A DNA stretch of 64,000 nt from Nigrospora sphaerica. Its lineage: Eukaryota > Ascomycota > Sordariomycetes > Amphisphaeriales > Apiosporaceae. Below, piece after piece: positions 36,301 through 46,636 of the stretch (the stretch's first letter is position 1; each line of letters starts with the position of its first letter). The stretch covers positions 5,084,001 to 5,148,000 of the forward strand of contig JAGVVL010000001.1 in assembly GCA_018287875.1 (NCBI GenBank), written 5' to 3'. The notes beneath the pieces are model-generated. The model saw nothing but the letters and a program-made list of their open reading frames with translations. It was not told the DNA's origin and did no database searches. Made by a program: the position numbers and the translations under genes.

Positions 36301-38454
36301 TCTTCGGGGAACCTGGTGGCCGGTCCGCCCTCGGCAAACTCGAGCATCGTGCAGGCCGCCGCGTTCGGGTTCGATGCGTACTACAACGAGACGGGCTACG
36401 TGCGCTACGACGACGGGAGAGACGACCCGACGCCGCGGCTGATGGCGAGCCGTGACGAGTTCCTTGCCTCCTTCGCCATCGGCTCTCTGCAAGGGTACGA
36501 CGGCGGCGTTTTCCTCGGCCAAGACGCGAGTCCCGTCGTGGCCTTCCCGGCCCGGTACGGCCTCAACCAGGCCTTGTCCCTGATGAACGTGGCCCACGGG
36601 GCGAGAACCGGCGCCCGCATCGTCATGTCGTACGGTTCGCTGCGGTCCTTCGCCTCCTACACGCCGGGCAATGCCGTCGTGTGGACCATGATATTCTGCC
36701 TCCTGCAGGCTCTCTACCCGGCTTTCTTCGCCCTGTACCCGACCTTCGAGCGGCGGTCCAAGGTGCGGGCGTTGCAGTACTCGAACGGGGTCCGGCCCGT
36801 TCCCCTGTGGCTTTCTCACCTGGCGTTCGACGGAATTTTCGTCGTCATCATCTCCTCGGTCTGCGTAGTTTTGATCGCGCCCCAGGCGCCCTTCTGGGGG
36901 CTCGGCCATCTCTGGCTCGTGCTCGTCATGTACGGGCTCGCCGCCACGCTTCAGGCGTATCTGATATCGACCTTTGCCACGTCGCAACCGGCCGCAGTGG
37001 CCATTGGCATTTTGGCCATGGTGATCGAGTGCATATTGGCGGTGGTGGCCACGACGGTATGTTCTCGCACGCCCCCTGTTGCCGCTCTCATTGCCCGGCG
37101 TGTGATACTGACCGGGCGAAACCAGATGACGAGCACGGAGCAGTCGGCCGCTGACGGCGTCACCTTCGGCCTGGGTCTCATTTTCCCCATAGAGAATCTA
37201 ATGCGCGCGGTGGCTGTAGGCCTCAACCAGTACATTGTGCTCTGCCGCGGCACCGAAGCCGTCTCGTATCCGGGGTCCATCTACGCCTATGGGGGGCCGA
37301 TCCTGCTCCTTCTTGTTCAGATGGTGGGCTTGTTCGTGCTCCTCCTCTGGCTGGACGGAACGGCGATGAGCTTCGGGAAGCCCAAGATGCTCCGGAGCGA
37401 CGAGGAGAAAGAGAGCCTGTCCGGGAGACCCGATGTGGACGCCGAGACGGCGCGCGTCGGCAGGACGCGGGACGACCTCCTCCAGCTCGACCACGTATCC
37501 AAGTCCTTCGGGTCCTTCACGGCGGTGGACAAGGTGACGCTGGGTCTGAGAAAGGGCGAGATCCTGGCGCTCCTCGGCCCCAACGGCGCGGGGAAGAGCA
37601 CGTGCATCAACATGATCCGCAGCGAACTGGCGCCGTCGCGCGGGCACGTCTACCTTGCCGGCACCGACGTGCAGGAGAAGCCGCGGCTCGCGCAGAAGCT
37701 CATCGGCGTGTGCCCGCAGTTCGACGCGCTCGACAAGCTGACGGTGCGGGAGCACCTCGTCCTGTATGCGCGGTGCAAGGGCGTGGGGGCGGTGCGGGCC
37801 GACGTCGAGCGCGTCCTGGGCCGCGTCGGCCTCGGGGCGCACGCGGCGCAGATGGCGGCCGCGCTGTCGGGGGGCAACAAGCGCAAGCTGTCGCTGGCCA
37901 TCGCGCTGCTCGGGAACCCGCCGGTGCTGCTGCTGGACGAGCCCAGCTCGGCCATGGACGCGACGTCGAAGCGCGTGCTCTGGAAGACGCTCGCGGCCGT
38001 GGCGGCGGACCGCAGCGTCCTCATGACGACGCACTCGATGGAGGAGGCCGACGCCCTCGCCACGCGCGCCGCCATCATCTCGAAGCGCCTGCTCGCCATC
38101 GGCACCACGCGCGAGCTGCGCCAGGCCCACAGCAACGAGTACCACGTCCACCTCGTCCTCGCGTCGGCGCCCGCGTCGGCGCCCGCCGAGATGCAGTCCG
38201 TCGCCGACTGGGTCCTGCGCGTCTTTCCCCGCGCCCACTTCGAGGGCAGGAACCTGGGCGGCCAGGTCCGCTTCATCGTGCCCGACGGCGCCCGGTTCCT
38301 CATCGAGACGCTCGAACACCATAAGGACGACCTCGCGCTGCAGTGCTACTCGATCGGTGCCGCCACCATGGAGCGCGTCTTCCTCAGCGTCGTCAAGGAG
38401 AGCGACGTCGTAGCAGAGGACGAGGCGAGGCGGCGCTGGCACTGGCGTGCTTAG
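33387..38454 (+). CDS. Full-size ABC-A family transporter
   Basis: Predicted membrane transporter of the ABCA subfamily (lipid-type substrates in animals; unknown in most fungi). Exons: 33387-33828, 33968-34390, 34456-35432, 35493-36050, 36145-37056, 37126-38454; 1,546 aa, normal for a full transporter. Order: TM helix near residue 30, extracellular loop, TM cluster, NBD1, second TM half, NBD2. NBD1: Walker A GPNGSGKST (about 502), signature LSGGMKRK, Walker B VCLMDE, H-loop TTHFLDE. NBD2: Walker A GPNGAGKST (about 1255), signature LSGGNKRK, Walker B LLLDEPSSAMD, H-loop TTHSMEE. Both sites keep all catalytic residues. Intron 1 was placed so that AGA-VWNYTI reads through, as in relatives. The fifth intron (37057-37125, 69 nt) is frame-neutral and inferred from GTATGT, ACTGACC and CAG. 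Confidence 0.92.
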
Positions 38455-38741
38455 CATGCTCCAACATTCGACTTGGGGCCATTTCCGTCCCTGGGACGGA
38501 GAGTCGGGAAGAGCGAAGAGCTTGTAAGAGTTACAGAGGGTCGGGTTTTCATCGCACAGTCCGCATATCGTCCCACAGAACACGAGGGGGGCGAAAAACA
38601 TTACTACCTGTATTAGTAAACCATGGTAACCTCATTTAGTCTGAAAACAAAGCCCGGAGCCAAGGTGTAACATTCACAATAGCCAGAAACTTTACGAAGA
38701 CGAGAACGATAGGCATGCGCGCACTCGGGCCCTCGGCCCTC

Positions 38742-39530
38742 CTACCGGCGCCAGTGGCGGACGGCGGCGATGCCGGCGGTGGCGACAGCGTAGAGGCCGA
38801 GCAGGTTGCTCCAGGCGGGCTGGCCGTAGGCGTGCTGGCCGACGGCGAGAGCGACGAGGTCGTAGACGAGGCAGGCGCCGAAGACGGCGTCACCGGCGGC
38901 GGCGGCCAGCGCGCCGAAGCCGAGGCCGGTGAGGACGCGGACGAGCGTCGGCGGCGGGTCGCCCACGGCGAAGGCGGCGGCCGTGTTGTGCACGAGGTCG
39001 AGGACGCCGAGGCCGGCAAAGGCCTGGGCCACGACGCGCGTCAGGAGCCCGCCCGCGGCCCGCGGGCCGCCCAGCCGCGCCGCCACGTAGTACAGCTGCG
39101 TCAGCGCGTTGGCGGCGACGAGGGCGTCGGCCGCCGCGAGCCGCCCGCTGTTCCAGAAGAGCACCCAGGCGGCGAGGCAGAAGTTGCCGGCGGCGTAGTA
39201 GGGCGCATAGTTGACCATCTGGGCGACGGCGGCGTCGTCTTGGTCGTCTTGGTCATCTTGGCCGTCGGCGTCGGCGCCGGTCGGCGCCGGGAGGGAGACG
39301 GGAGGCCGCCGCCGCGCGTGCCAGAGCCGCCAGAGCCAGGCGGCCTGGAGGAGCTGCTGCGGGAAGAAGAAGGCGGCGACGAAGATGGGCTGCGGCGAGA
39401 AAAAGGACACGTTGGCATCGTTGACGTCCTTCATGCTGGGTTGGCTTAGCAACCCGTAAAGCTGAGCCGCAAAGTCGATGAGGAAGCTAGCCGGTGCCAG
39501 GTAGCGCGCCGTCGACAGGGAGATGGCCAT
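38742..39530 (-). CDS. Fungal multispanning membrane protein of unknown function
   Basis: A single-exon frame of 262 aa. The start at 39530 (MAISLSTARYLAPASF) is preferred over an upstream in-frame Met, because the hydrophobic, regular protein begins there. I count six or seven hydrophobic segments (near residues 15-30, 48-68, 105-125, 135-155, 165-190, 200-230, 238-255) and an acidic Asp/Gln-rich loop (around 85-95) between the second and third. Ala/Gly-rich composition and high third-position GC agree with coding sequence. I recognise no catalytic motif and do not assign a family. It is convergent with the ABC transporter, 287 nt apart. Confidence 0.75.
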   Translation of the reverse strand: MAISLSTARYLAPASFLIDFAAQLYGLLSQPSMKDVNDANVSFFSPQPIFVAAFFFPQQLLQAAWLWRLWHARRRPPVSLPAPTGADADGQDDQDDQDDAAVAQMVNYAPYYAAGNFCLAAWVLFWNSGRLAAADALVAANALTQLYYVAARLGGPRAAGGLLTRVVAQAFAGLGVLDLVHNTAAAFAVGDPPPTLVRVLTGLGFGALAAAAGDAVFGACLVYDLVALAVGQHAYGQPAWSNLLGLYAVATAGIAAVRHWRR

Positions 39531-40725
39531 CGTGTGTATGGGTGTGTAGGTGCGCGATGAACAAGGGGGAGAGGAAAGAGAGAAGAAGAAAGAGTCTGCA
39601 ACCGGGAGACGAGGATCTCGGTGGTTTGGAAATGCAAGACAGCAGGTAATTACCCGATCAGACCGAATCCAATCCGACGAGGGCATCCAATCCGCTAACG
39701 CATGAAGTTAGAGGCCGGGGTTCCCGGCCGTACGTCCGTGATGCCAACCCAACATATATGGGATGAAGTCAAGCACGTCATACACCTTGGTAAGGCATTC
39801 GACGATCAAGGCACATCATTGTGAAAGAGACGTGTTGTTTAGTACTATAGATATCCGGTGGCCGGGTTACTAATATAAAGAACGATTATTCCAACGGAAC
39901 ATTAACCAGATTAATGAGTGAATGCGAATTCGACTTTTGAGGGCTGAGGAGTACTTACAATATATCCAATTCTTTATTTAGAAAAGCGTATGGTAGGAGG
40001 TTTCGCTCGTGCTATGCTGTGCACTAGTGGGTAGATTAACGCGGTGCTGTGAAGTTTCGCTCGGTATTTCGCCTTGCACTCTCGCCGGCCATCTATAGAA
40101 ATCACTAGGACCCTGGACTGCAAGATTAAGCCGGGGTTGTATTCGGTTGCTAGTTCATCCGGCTACGGTCTGGTTGGGGCGCCAGTCCCGCACGCGGTTG
40201 TAGAACGAGACGGAACAAGGGAAATATAAGATATAAAGACTGCCGGTACGGCGGGTACCAAGAGTGATCAGTGTTATGCGGCTCAGGGCAAAGAAGAAAT
40301 AAGGGGTGACTCCGACATGTAAATAGCAATAAGACGAGGATACCATCGAGGACCTTGTAATGCGTATAACCGCTGCGTTTCAGTGCCCGGCCGGCAGCAG
40401 CTTAAAACCCCAGTTCCTTGCAAAGAGTGAGACCAGAGGTATATCAGAGTGACGGTTTACGAGCTGGCTAGCAGCAGGGGGTGGTGCTGGGCGGCGCCGG
40501 CGGGCTTGGGCAAGGCGACAACGTGCGCGGGCGCCAGGTCGGAGGAGGCGGCGGCGCGCGCGGCCACAGTTGCTAGACGTTCTGGGTCCGAGAAAGACGT
40601 GGAAGAGAGAGATACGATCCACACGAATAGATGTCCCAACACGGATATGTCATGTGCCTCTCAGGGTGACTCGTGTACGGAGTACCTCTCAGAGTACAAT
40701 AGCAAGCACGGGCCCCACCCAACCC
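39531..40725. other. Non-coding stretch between membrane protein and permease
   Basis: About 1.2 kb. The central part (39,740-40,400) has clearly lower GC than its neighbours and no plausible gene. It contains an LTR-like segment, listed separately. The right end is the permease 3' flank. Confidence 0.5.
40199..40317. mobile_element. Possible relic LTR-like segment
   Basis: A 119-nt segment starting TGT and ending ACA, with an internal TATAAGATATAAAG. Fourteen nucleotides away, on the minus strand, is TGGCGCCCCAACCAGACC, which looks like a primer-binding site. There is no second LTR, target-site duplication or coding remnant, so this is only a suggestion. Confidence 0.2.
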
Positions 40726-42576
40726 CTAAATGCTCCTTCCCCTCTCGCTGTCGCTTCCCATTCCCGTTTGTGGCCGGTATACGTCCCGCTCTGGTGTCTT
40801 CTCCCTGGCGACGCACGTCTCGGCACAAAACGCGACCGTGTCGGAATCGGAGCACCGTCCCGTCGGCGACGAGGCGGCGCTGCCCGCGAGCGAGATGTTG
40901 ACCTGCTCACCGAGGCCGGGCGGCGGCCATGCGAGGTTCAGGAGGTAGAACAAGCCGCCGGACACGACGTAGCCGAGGAAGAAGGAGACCTGGTAGAGCC
41001 GGAACCACGCGAGCGGCACGGCCGGTCCGCCGACGGCCGTGACGAAGCCGGGGAGCGCCCACACGATGCCCAGCAGGTAGGCGGCGAAGGCTCGCCAGTT
41101 CAGCCCCGCGTGGAACCAGTAGATGCCGCCGGGTCGGTACAGGTGGGGGATGTTCCAGCGCGTCCGCCGCACCAGCCAAAAGTCGGCGACGAGGATAGCG
41201 GCGGCCGGCGACATGAAGACGCCAAACGATGACAGCACGGCGATGAAGGTGCTGGCCTGCGTCAGGAAACGCCACGGGTTCGCCAGGATGCCCAGCACGG
41301 CGAAGAGGAGCGAGCCCCGCCGCCGCGAGATCCAGCGGGGCAGCAGCGCGGCCATGTCCATACCCGAGCTGACGCAGTTTTGCGTGTAGTTGATGAAGAT
41401 GGTCACCGACAGGAGCCCGACGCCGGCGAAGAAGGTGCCCGCCCGGCAGGCCGCCGTGTAGTACCGCGTTTGTACCGCCTGCAGCAGGATCATGGGGTCC
41501 CACTCGACCTCGCCGCCCAGCAGCTCGGCCGTCGCCGACGTGGTGACGACGCCGACGAGCGCGAAGACGGTCACGCTGACGGGCAGGGCCGTGAGCTGCG
41601 CCGCCGTAGGCGCGTGCCGGTGCTTGGCGTACCGCGTCCAGTCGCTGACGCGGTCGCTCCCGCCCGTGTACGTGCCCGCCACCGAGGTGATACCCTGCGC
41701 CATGAGGAAACCGACCTGCGTCCGGGGCACGTCGACGGCGGGCGCGAGGAGGTTGCCCGGGCCCCCGTTGGCGTGGACGGCCCAGGCCATGATGCCGAGG
41801 AGCGTGGCGCTCGAAACCACGAGGTTCGCCATCAGGAGCTTGTGAACCCGATGCGGCGGCACCCAGTAGATGAAGGGCAGGTACAGGAGGATGAAGAGGA
41901 CGAAGCCGACGAGCTGCGGTGTCGTGATGCCGGCGCTCTGGGGGAGCGTGTTGGGCATCGCCAGAAAGCGCGGCGAGAGGGCGTTAAGCATCAGGACCAG
42001 CGCCATGCCTGCGACAGCCCGCCCCATATCAGCCCGCCCGAACCATGACATATTCAACCCGTAAGGGGGGGGGGATGTTCGCGTACCGCCAAAGTACATT
42101 TGCGTGCCGTAGAACACAAAGGCCTGGAAGACGTTTAGCATAACCACAAAATACGACCCCCATAGCCCAAACGCCGCCCGGGCGAGGCAGCCGTAACCCA
42201 GGTGATGCAGAGCCCCCGGCGCGCCGTTGAGAAAGGCGCTCAGCGAGGCCATCACGCAGCCAACGAGCTGAAGGGGGAGGAGTGCAGGGGGTCAGCGCGC
42301 CGGATCCAAGCACAGTCGCACGGTGGCACTTACAACCACAGCACAAGCCTGACCGGCCGTGAGGCCAATGCCGACCAAGCTGCTGCCGATGGTCCAGGAC
42401 GAAAGAGACACGCCACACGTGCCCCAGTACGCATAAAAGGCCAGCGAGCCGTACGTCCGCTTGTCGCGGGGGATCGGGTATATATCGCGGTTGCCCCATC
42501 GGCTCGTCTCGATGGCTTCGTACTCGTCGTCGTGGGCCTCGACCTCGAGCTTCTTCAGGAGCCTGGTGAGAGACAT
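40726..42576 (-). CDS. NCS1-family permease, fungal Fur type (uracil/allantoin/uridine-like)
   Basis: Plasma-membrane proton symporter for nucleobases, allantoin or related ring compounds; exact substrate unknown. Exons: 42334-42576, 42087-42267, 40726-42008; 568 aa with about 12 TM segments, normal for Fur-type carriers. The N-terminal signature is RWGNRDIYPIPRDKRTYGSLAFYAYW; also NTLPQSAGITTPQLVGF, a GTYTGGSDRVSDWTRYAK loop (cf. the family's SDYTRF-K motif) and a QNCVSSGMDMAALLPRWISRRRG segment. The second intron (42009-42086, 78 nt, frame-neutral) is inferred because its removal gives the conserved YFGG-MALVLMLNALSPRF alignment, while retention would insert 26 residues after the Y-GG motif. 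It is divergent from the GMC oxidoreductase, with a shared 1.1 kb upstream region. Confidence 0.92.
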
Positions 42577-43153
42577 GCTGGGTCTGGGGGATCTCGCATT
42601 GTTTTTCTTGTTCCCGAATCGCCGTACCCCTTTGGCGCCTTTGTGGTCAGGAGAGGGTTGGGAGGGGGAGGATATAGGCAACCTGGCGAATTCGAGTGCT
42701 AGCTACTTCCCTTGGTAGGCTGCCATGGTCGCCATACCCAAATCGCATCGTCGTTACGCTAGTTTACTTACTTGAGTAGGTAAGCTGTCATGGTCTCCAA
42801 GGCCCAGTGCCTCTCCGTTGAGCGGCGATGCTTTGCTTGTAAACCTTATTTGGGTACCTCTCGGCCTTCTTGGCAGGGATCGGTAACACACCAACAGAAC
42901 TCTCAAGCACAGCGCTCTCGTCCTCCTCCTCGCATATGCAGGCCCCGCACTCTGCCCAGTCACGACCAAGAACTCCTTGAAGTACGTGATAAGAGAGGTG
43001 CGAAGCCACTGCGCGTGCGAGGGCGGCTGCTTAGTGGCAGGCTCGCTTCCGGGTGGCACTCCGGGCACGTCAGACTGACTCCAAACCGCACTTAGACCTG
43101 GCGGCAACTGGGCTGGCAAGCTTGCCTTGGCCGGATCGGCTTTACGGTGGCGA

Positions 43154-43161
43154 CGGTACCG
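43154..43161. promoter_or_regulatory. CGGTACCG palindrome, candidate Zn(II)2Cys6 site
   Basis: CGG and CCG half sites separated by two bases, in the shared permease/GMC upstream region. Zinc-cluster regulators bind CGG pairs with variable spacing, but an 8-bp palindrome can occur by chance. Confidence 0.25.
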
Positions 43162-43602
43162 CTACTAATATATCTAGGTAAGGGAACCTGGAGAGCCGAG
43201 ATAGCGGAGCAAGGGGAGGGAAGATGGGAATGCGGTACCACACCCATGTGAACGAGGCACACATTCCATACTGTACCGTACATACAAGACCAGTGGGGCT
43301 TCGCGGCATCAGCCCTCGCCCTCTCTTCCGGTATACCATGGCTGTCCAGAGAGAAAGGATGGGCCGCGGATGGTTGTCTCAGCTCGGCACGGCAAAGCCT
43401 AGGCTTACTGCGTCTGCATCATCAAGACGCACCCAAGTTCAGGCCCCCACGCATGGAAAGTATACGCGTCGAACCATGTGAAAGCGGCGACCTGCAATAA
43501 AGGAAGCCGGTGCGGTGATGAACGAAACCAGACCAAATCAAGACCCGGGTGTCTCAGAGGAAGCTTTGGGGCAGAAAGGGTCCACACACATGTCTGTGCA
43601 AG

Positions 43603-43609
43603 TATATAA
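43603..43609 (+). promoter_or_regulatory. TATA box of the GMC oxidoreductase gene
   Basis: TATATAA on the coding strand, about 80 nt upstream of the GMC start codon, in an otherwise mixed sequence. Position and sequence fit a core promoter. Confidence 0.5.
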
Positions 43610-43687
43610 GGACCAGGGCCACTGCGATGTAATCGGTGCCCGCCACATGAGAGGACGGGAGGCTCGAACACGGGCTCGTTGCGAAAG

Positions 43688-45630
43688 ATGGACGCCGACT
43701 TCGATTTCGTTGTCGTGGGAGGTGTGTGTGATCCCTTCGCGCCGGGCCCAACTCCCGGATGAAAAGAACGACTGCAGGGTTGCTGCCGAAAGCTGACTCG
43801 GTAAAGGCGGCACGTCCGGCAGTGTTATTGCGGCGAGACTGGCCGCGTCACCGGCCCGGCCATCGGTGCTTTTACTTGAGGCCGGCGGCCCCAACGAAGA
43901 CGCCGCCCACCTGACGGGCGCCGAGCGCTACGAGGTGGCCTTTCGCGAGAACTCGCCGCTGAACTGGCGCTACGAGACGGAGCCGCAGTGGCAGGGCCAA
44001 CGGCTGGACTACTCCCGGGGCAAGGGGCTCGGGGGCAGTACCGCCATCAACTTCTGCGCCTGGGTGGTCGGCTCCTCGGAAGACTACGACGAATGGTCCC
44101 GGACCGTGGGCGATGACGCCTTCGGCTGGGAGAACGTACAGCGGTGCCTGCGCAAGGTCGAGAACCTGCACCGCGACGTGCCCGAGCCGTACGGGGCCTA
44201 CATTCATCCCAAGCAGGAGGGTGAGTCGGGATACACAGCCCCGCGCGAAGCCGAGCTGTGCGGGCTTACCTTGGCCACCCGCAGATCACGGCGTCGGGGG
44301 CCCTGTCGACCTTTCGTACCAAGAGGCGTGGTTGCCGACGACCCGCAGCGTCTTCCAGGCCGCGGCGGAGCTGGGCCTCGCCGTCAACCCCGACGTGAAC
44401 GGGGGGGATCCCACGGGCCTGGGCGTGGCGCCGTGCTGCATTTACAACGGAACCCGGGTGACGTCGGCCAGCGCGTACCTGTCGCGTGCTCCCGGCAACC
44501 TGGCCGTCGTGTGCGACTCTTTGGTCTCCCGCATCCGGTTCGAAGCCAAGCGTGCCGTCGGCGTGGAAACGATGGCGGGCCGCTGTTTTGGCGCCCGCAA
44601 GGAAGTCGTCATCGCCGCCGGCGCCGTCAATAGCCCCCAGCTCCTGATGCTATCGGGCGTCGGCCCCGCCGACGAGCTGGAGAGTCACGGTATCACGGTG
44701 GTGCAGGAATCGCCCCAGGTCGGAAGAAACCTTCAAGACCATTGCTTTTCCACCGCCGGGCTGGTGGTCCGGAAGGATCACAGCGAAAAGCGCCAACAGA
44801 TGCCGGCACCCATGGGATGGTTCCAGATCCCAGCCGTCCTCCAGTCGGACGAGTTCCGAGCTCTGCCTCGCGCGAAGCAGGATTTTCTCGAGAGGCCGCG
44901 GGTGCCCAGCTGGGAGATGGCGACGGCGAGTCGGGCCAGCAGCTCTCCAGATTGAACGCGTGCTGACGGTGGTTCTCACGGCGTAGCATTCCCCTTTCCT
45001 CGACCACGTCGAAGTCGGCTCGGGCCAAGAGGTCTTCTCGGCCGTCTGTCTCGTCATGAACCCCCAGTCCCGGGGCACCGTGACGTTGCGGTCGGCGGAC
45101 GCAAGAGACGCGCCGGTGATAGACCCGCGATTCCTGACGCACCCGTTGGATCGGAGGACGGCCATCGAAGGAATGCGCGAGTTGTTGCGGTATTTGCAAG
45201 CCCCCACGTGGGAGAAGAAAACGGTGCGACGCCTAGGATGGCCCGAGGACGATTCCGACGAGGCCATCTGGGTAAGTGAGGGGTCTCTCAGAAGCCTCGG
45301 CAGCCCCAGAGTCCCAGCAGCCCAGCAGCAGGGAAGCTAACAGATACCACACAGCAAGCCTTCACGTCCGAGCTACGAAGCGGGTGGCACACGGCGGGGA
45401 CAGTGGCGATGGGCCGAGACGGCGACGAAGCGGCATGCGTCGACCCGGCCTTCCGGCTCGTCGGCACCCAGGGGCTGCGCGTGGCGGACATGAGCGTGTG
45501 CCCGTTGCTCCCCAGCAACCACACGCAGTCGACGGCGTACATCGTCGGCGAGCTCGCGGCCGCGAGGATCGCGACCGATCATGGCCTCGACGGCGCGCGG
45601 CCCGGCGCCTCCCCCGCCGGAGCGGCGTGA
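43688..45630 (+). CDS. GMC-family FAD oxidoreductase (choline/alcohol dehydrogenase-like)
   Basis: Flavoprotein that oxidises an alcohol to an aldehyde, with oxygen or a quinone as acceptor; substrate unknown. Exons: 43688-43721, 43807-44220, 44285-44925, 44987-45271, 45355-45630; 549 aa. The ADP-binding GGGTSG of the FAD fold spans the first junction (VVVGG|GTSGSV). Other GMC signatures: SRGKGLGGSTAINF, AAGAVNSPQLLMLSGVG (the second GMC signature), MNPQSRGTV, and the C-terminal catalytic region with GWHTAGTVAMG and SNHTQSTAYIVGE. The fourth-exon junction uses a GC donor (GCGAGT at 44926) and TAG acceptor, the only pairing that keeps the frame and gives WEMAT-HSPFLDH; see findings. It is followed on the same strand by the aldehyde dehydrogenase, the natural next step. 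Confidence 0.88.
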
Positions 45631-46636
45631 CAGGGCCATCGGTACCGGGGGGGGGGGGGGGCCGGAACACTCGTCCGTCTCTGCAGGCTGCCGAGCCGTT
45701 CCCCGCCATGGCCTCCGAGGTTGCTCTCTGGAGTTGGTTTTCGGCACGACCATCGGCCTCTGTTCGGGGAGAGACCGACGCAAAGCGGGGTTCGGGATGG
45801 GCCCGACGCGGACCTGCCCCGGCATGGGATCTGTTCTGTACGGGATAGATACACATTGCAAACTGCTTACTTGGCTCCCGCCCAACTTCATATACCTAGT
45901 ATTTTGTACCTAGCCTTTCCGCACTTGTCAGCGTATGCGCCGCAGAAAAGTGAGCACGTACTTCCAAGGTGAAGCTCCAGAGCACGCTCACTACCGACTA
46001 CACGCGGCCGCGAATGCTCTTCAAGTATGGCTACTTCTAGCCATGGCGTACAGCGTAAGCGCGTACGAGGATCACGTACGGCCTCGTACGGCACCGAAAT
46101 GGCGGGCATGCAGTCATTACCTCTGGAACAGAGCCAGTCAATGACGCGCAGTTTCCTCATGCCTGTTCCCCTAAGGCCTAGGGGGTCGATCGGCCGTCGG
46201 CGGGTGGGCCGGCCGACGGTTTCGTAGTTAGTACGTCTGCAGCCTCTTTTCGCCCCCCTTCCAGTCCGGGGTCCTCTGGGTACGAGTCGGCGACGAGTCT
46301 TCCCCCCTCCAAAGCGGGGGTGGCCACGACACAAGGGAACGACGGGACGGCGGCACCTGCCCCGACCGACGCGCAGGGGGGGCGCGTCCGGGCAGGGACT
46401 TCTTCCTCTCCTTCCTCTTCTCGCTCCCCTGCGCGAGTGCGCTGCGTACCTCTTTCTTTGGACGCCGGGAAAGAAAGACAAGACGCGGGACTGGCCAGAT
46501 ATACATGCAACCCTTCTTCTGTTGGTACTCCCGAAAGATCCGTCGTCGCCTCCCCTCCCCCCGGGCCCGCGCTACGCACCCAACGCACACAGCATCTCGA
46601 ATACTTGGCCCCGGTACGCCGCGCCCACCAATCAAG
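45631..46636. other. Spacer between GMC oxidoreductase and aldehyde dehydrogenase
   Basis: About 1 kb, same-strand spacer. It contains a 15-nt G run (45,647-45,661) just after the GMC stop, and should hold the GMC 3' UTR and the ALDH promoter. No gene is supported. Confidence 0.5.
45647..45661. repeat. Poly-G tract
   Basis: 15 G on the + strand, 17 nt after the GMC stop codon. It is prone to sequencing and slippage error. Confidence 0.8.

Larger units (their letters stand above)
42577..43687. other. Divergent promoter region permease / GMC oxidoreductase
   Basis: A 1.1 kb shared upstream region with no supportable gene. It contains a TATA box for the GMC gene and a CGG inverted pair, given separately, and a GGTAAG/TAGG repeat near 42,768-42,785. 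Confidence 0.55.
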
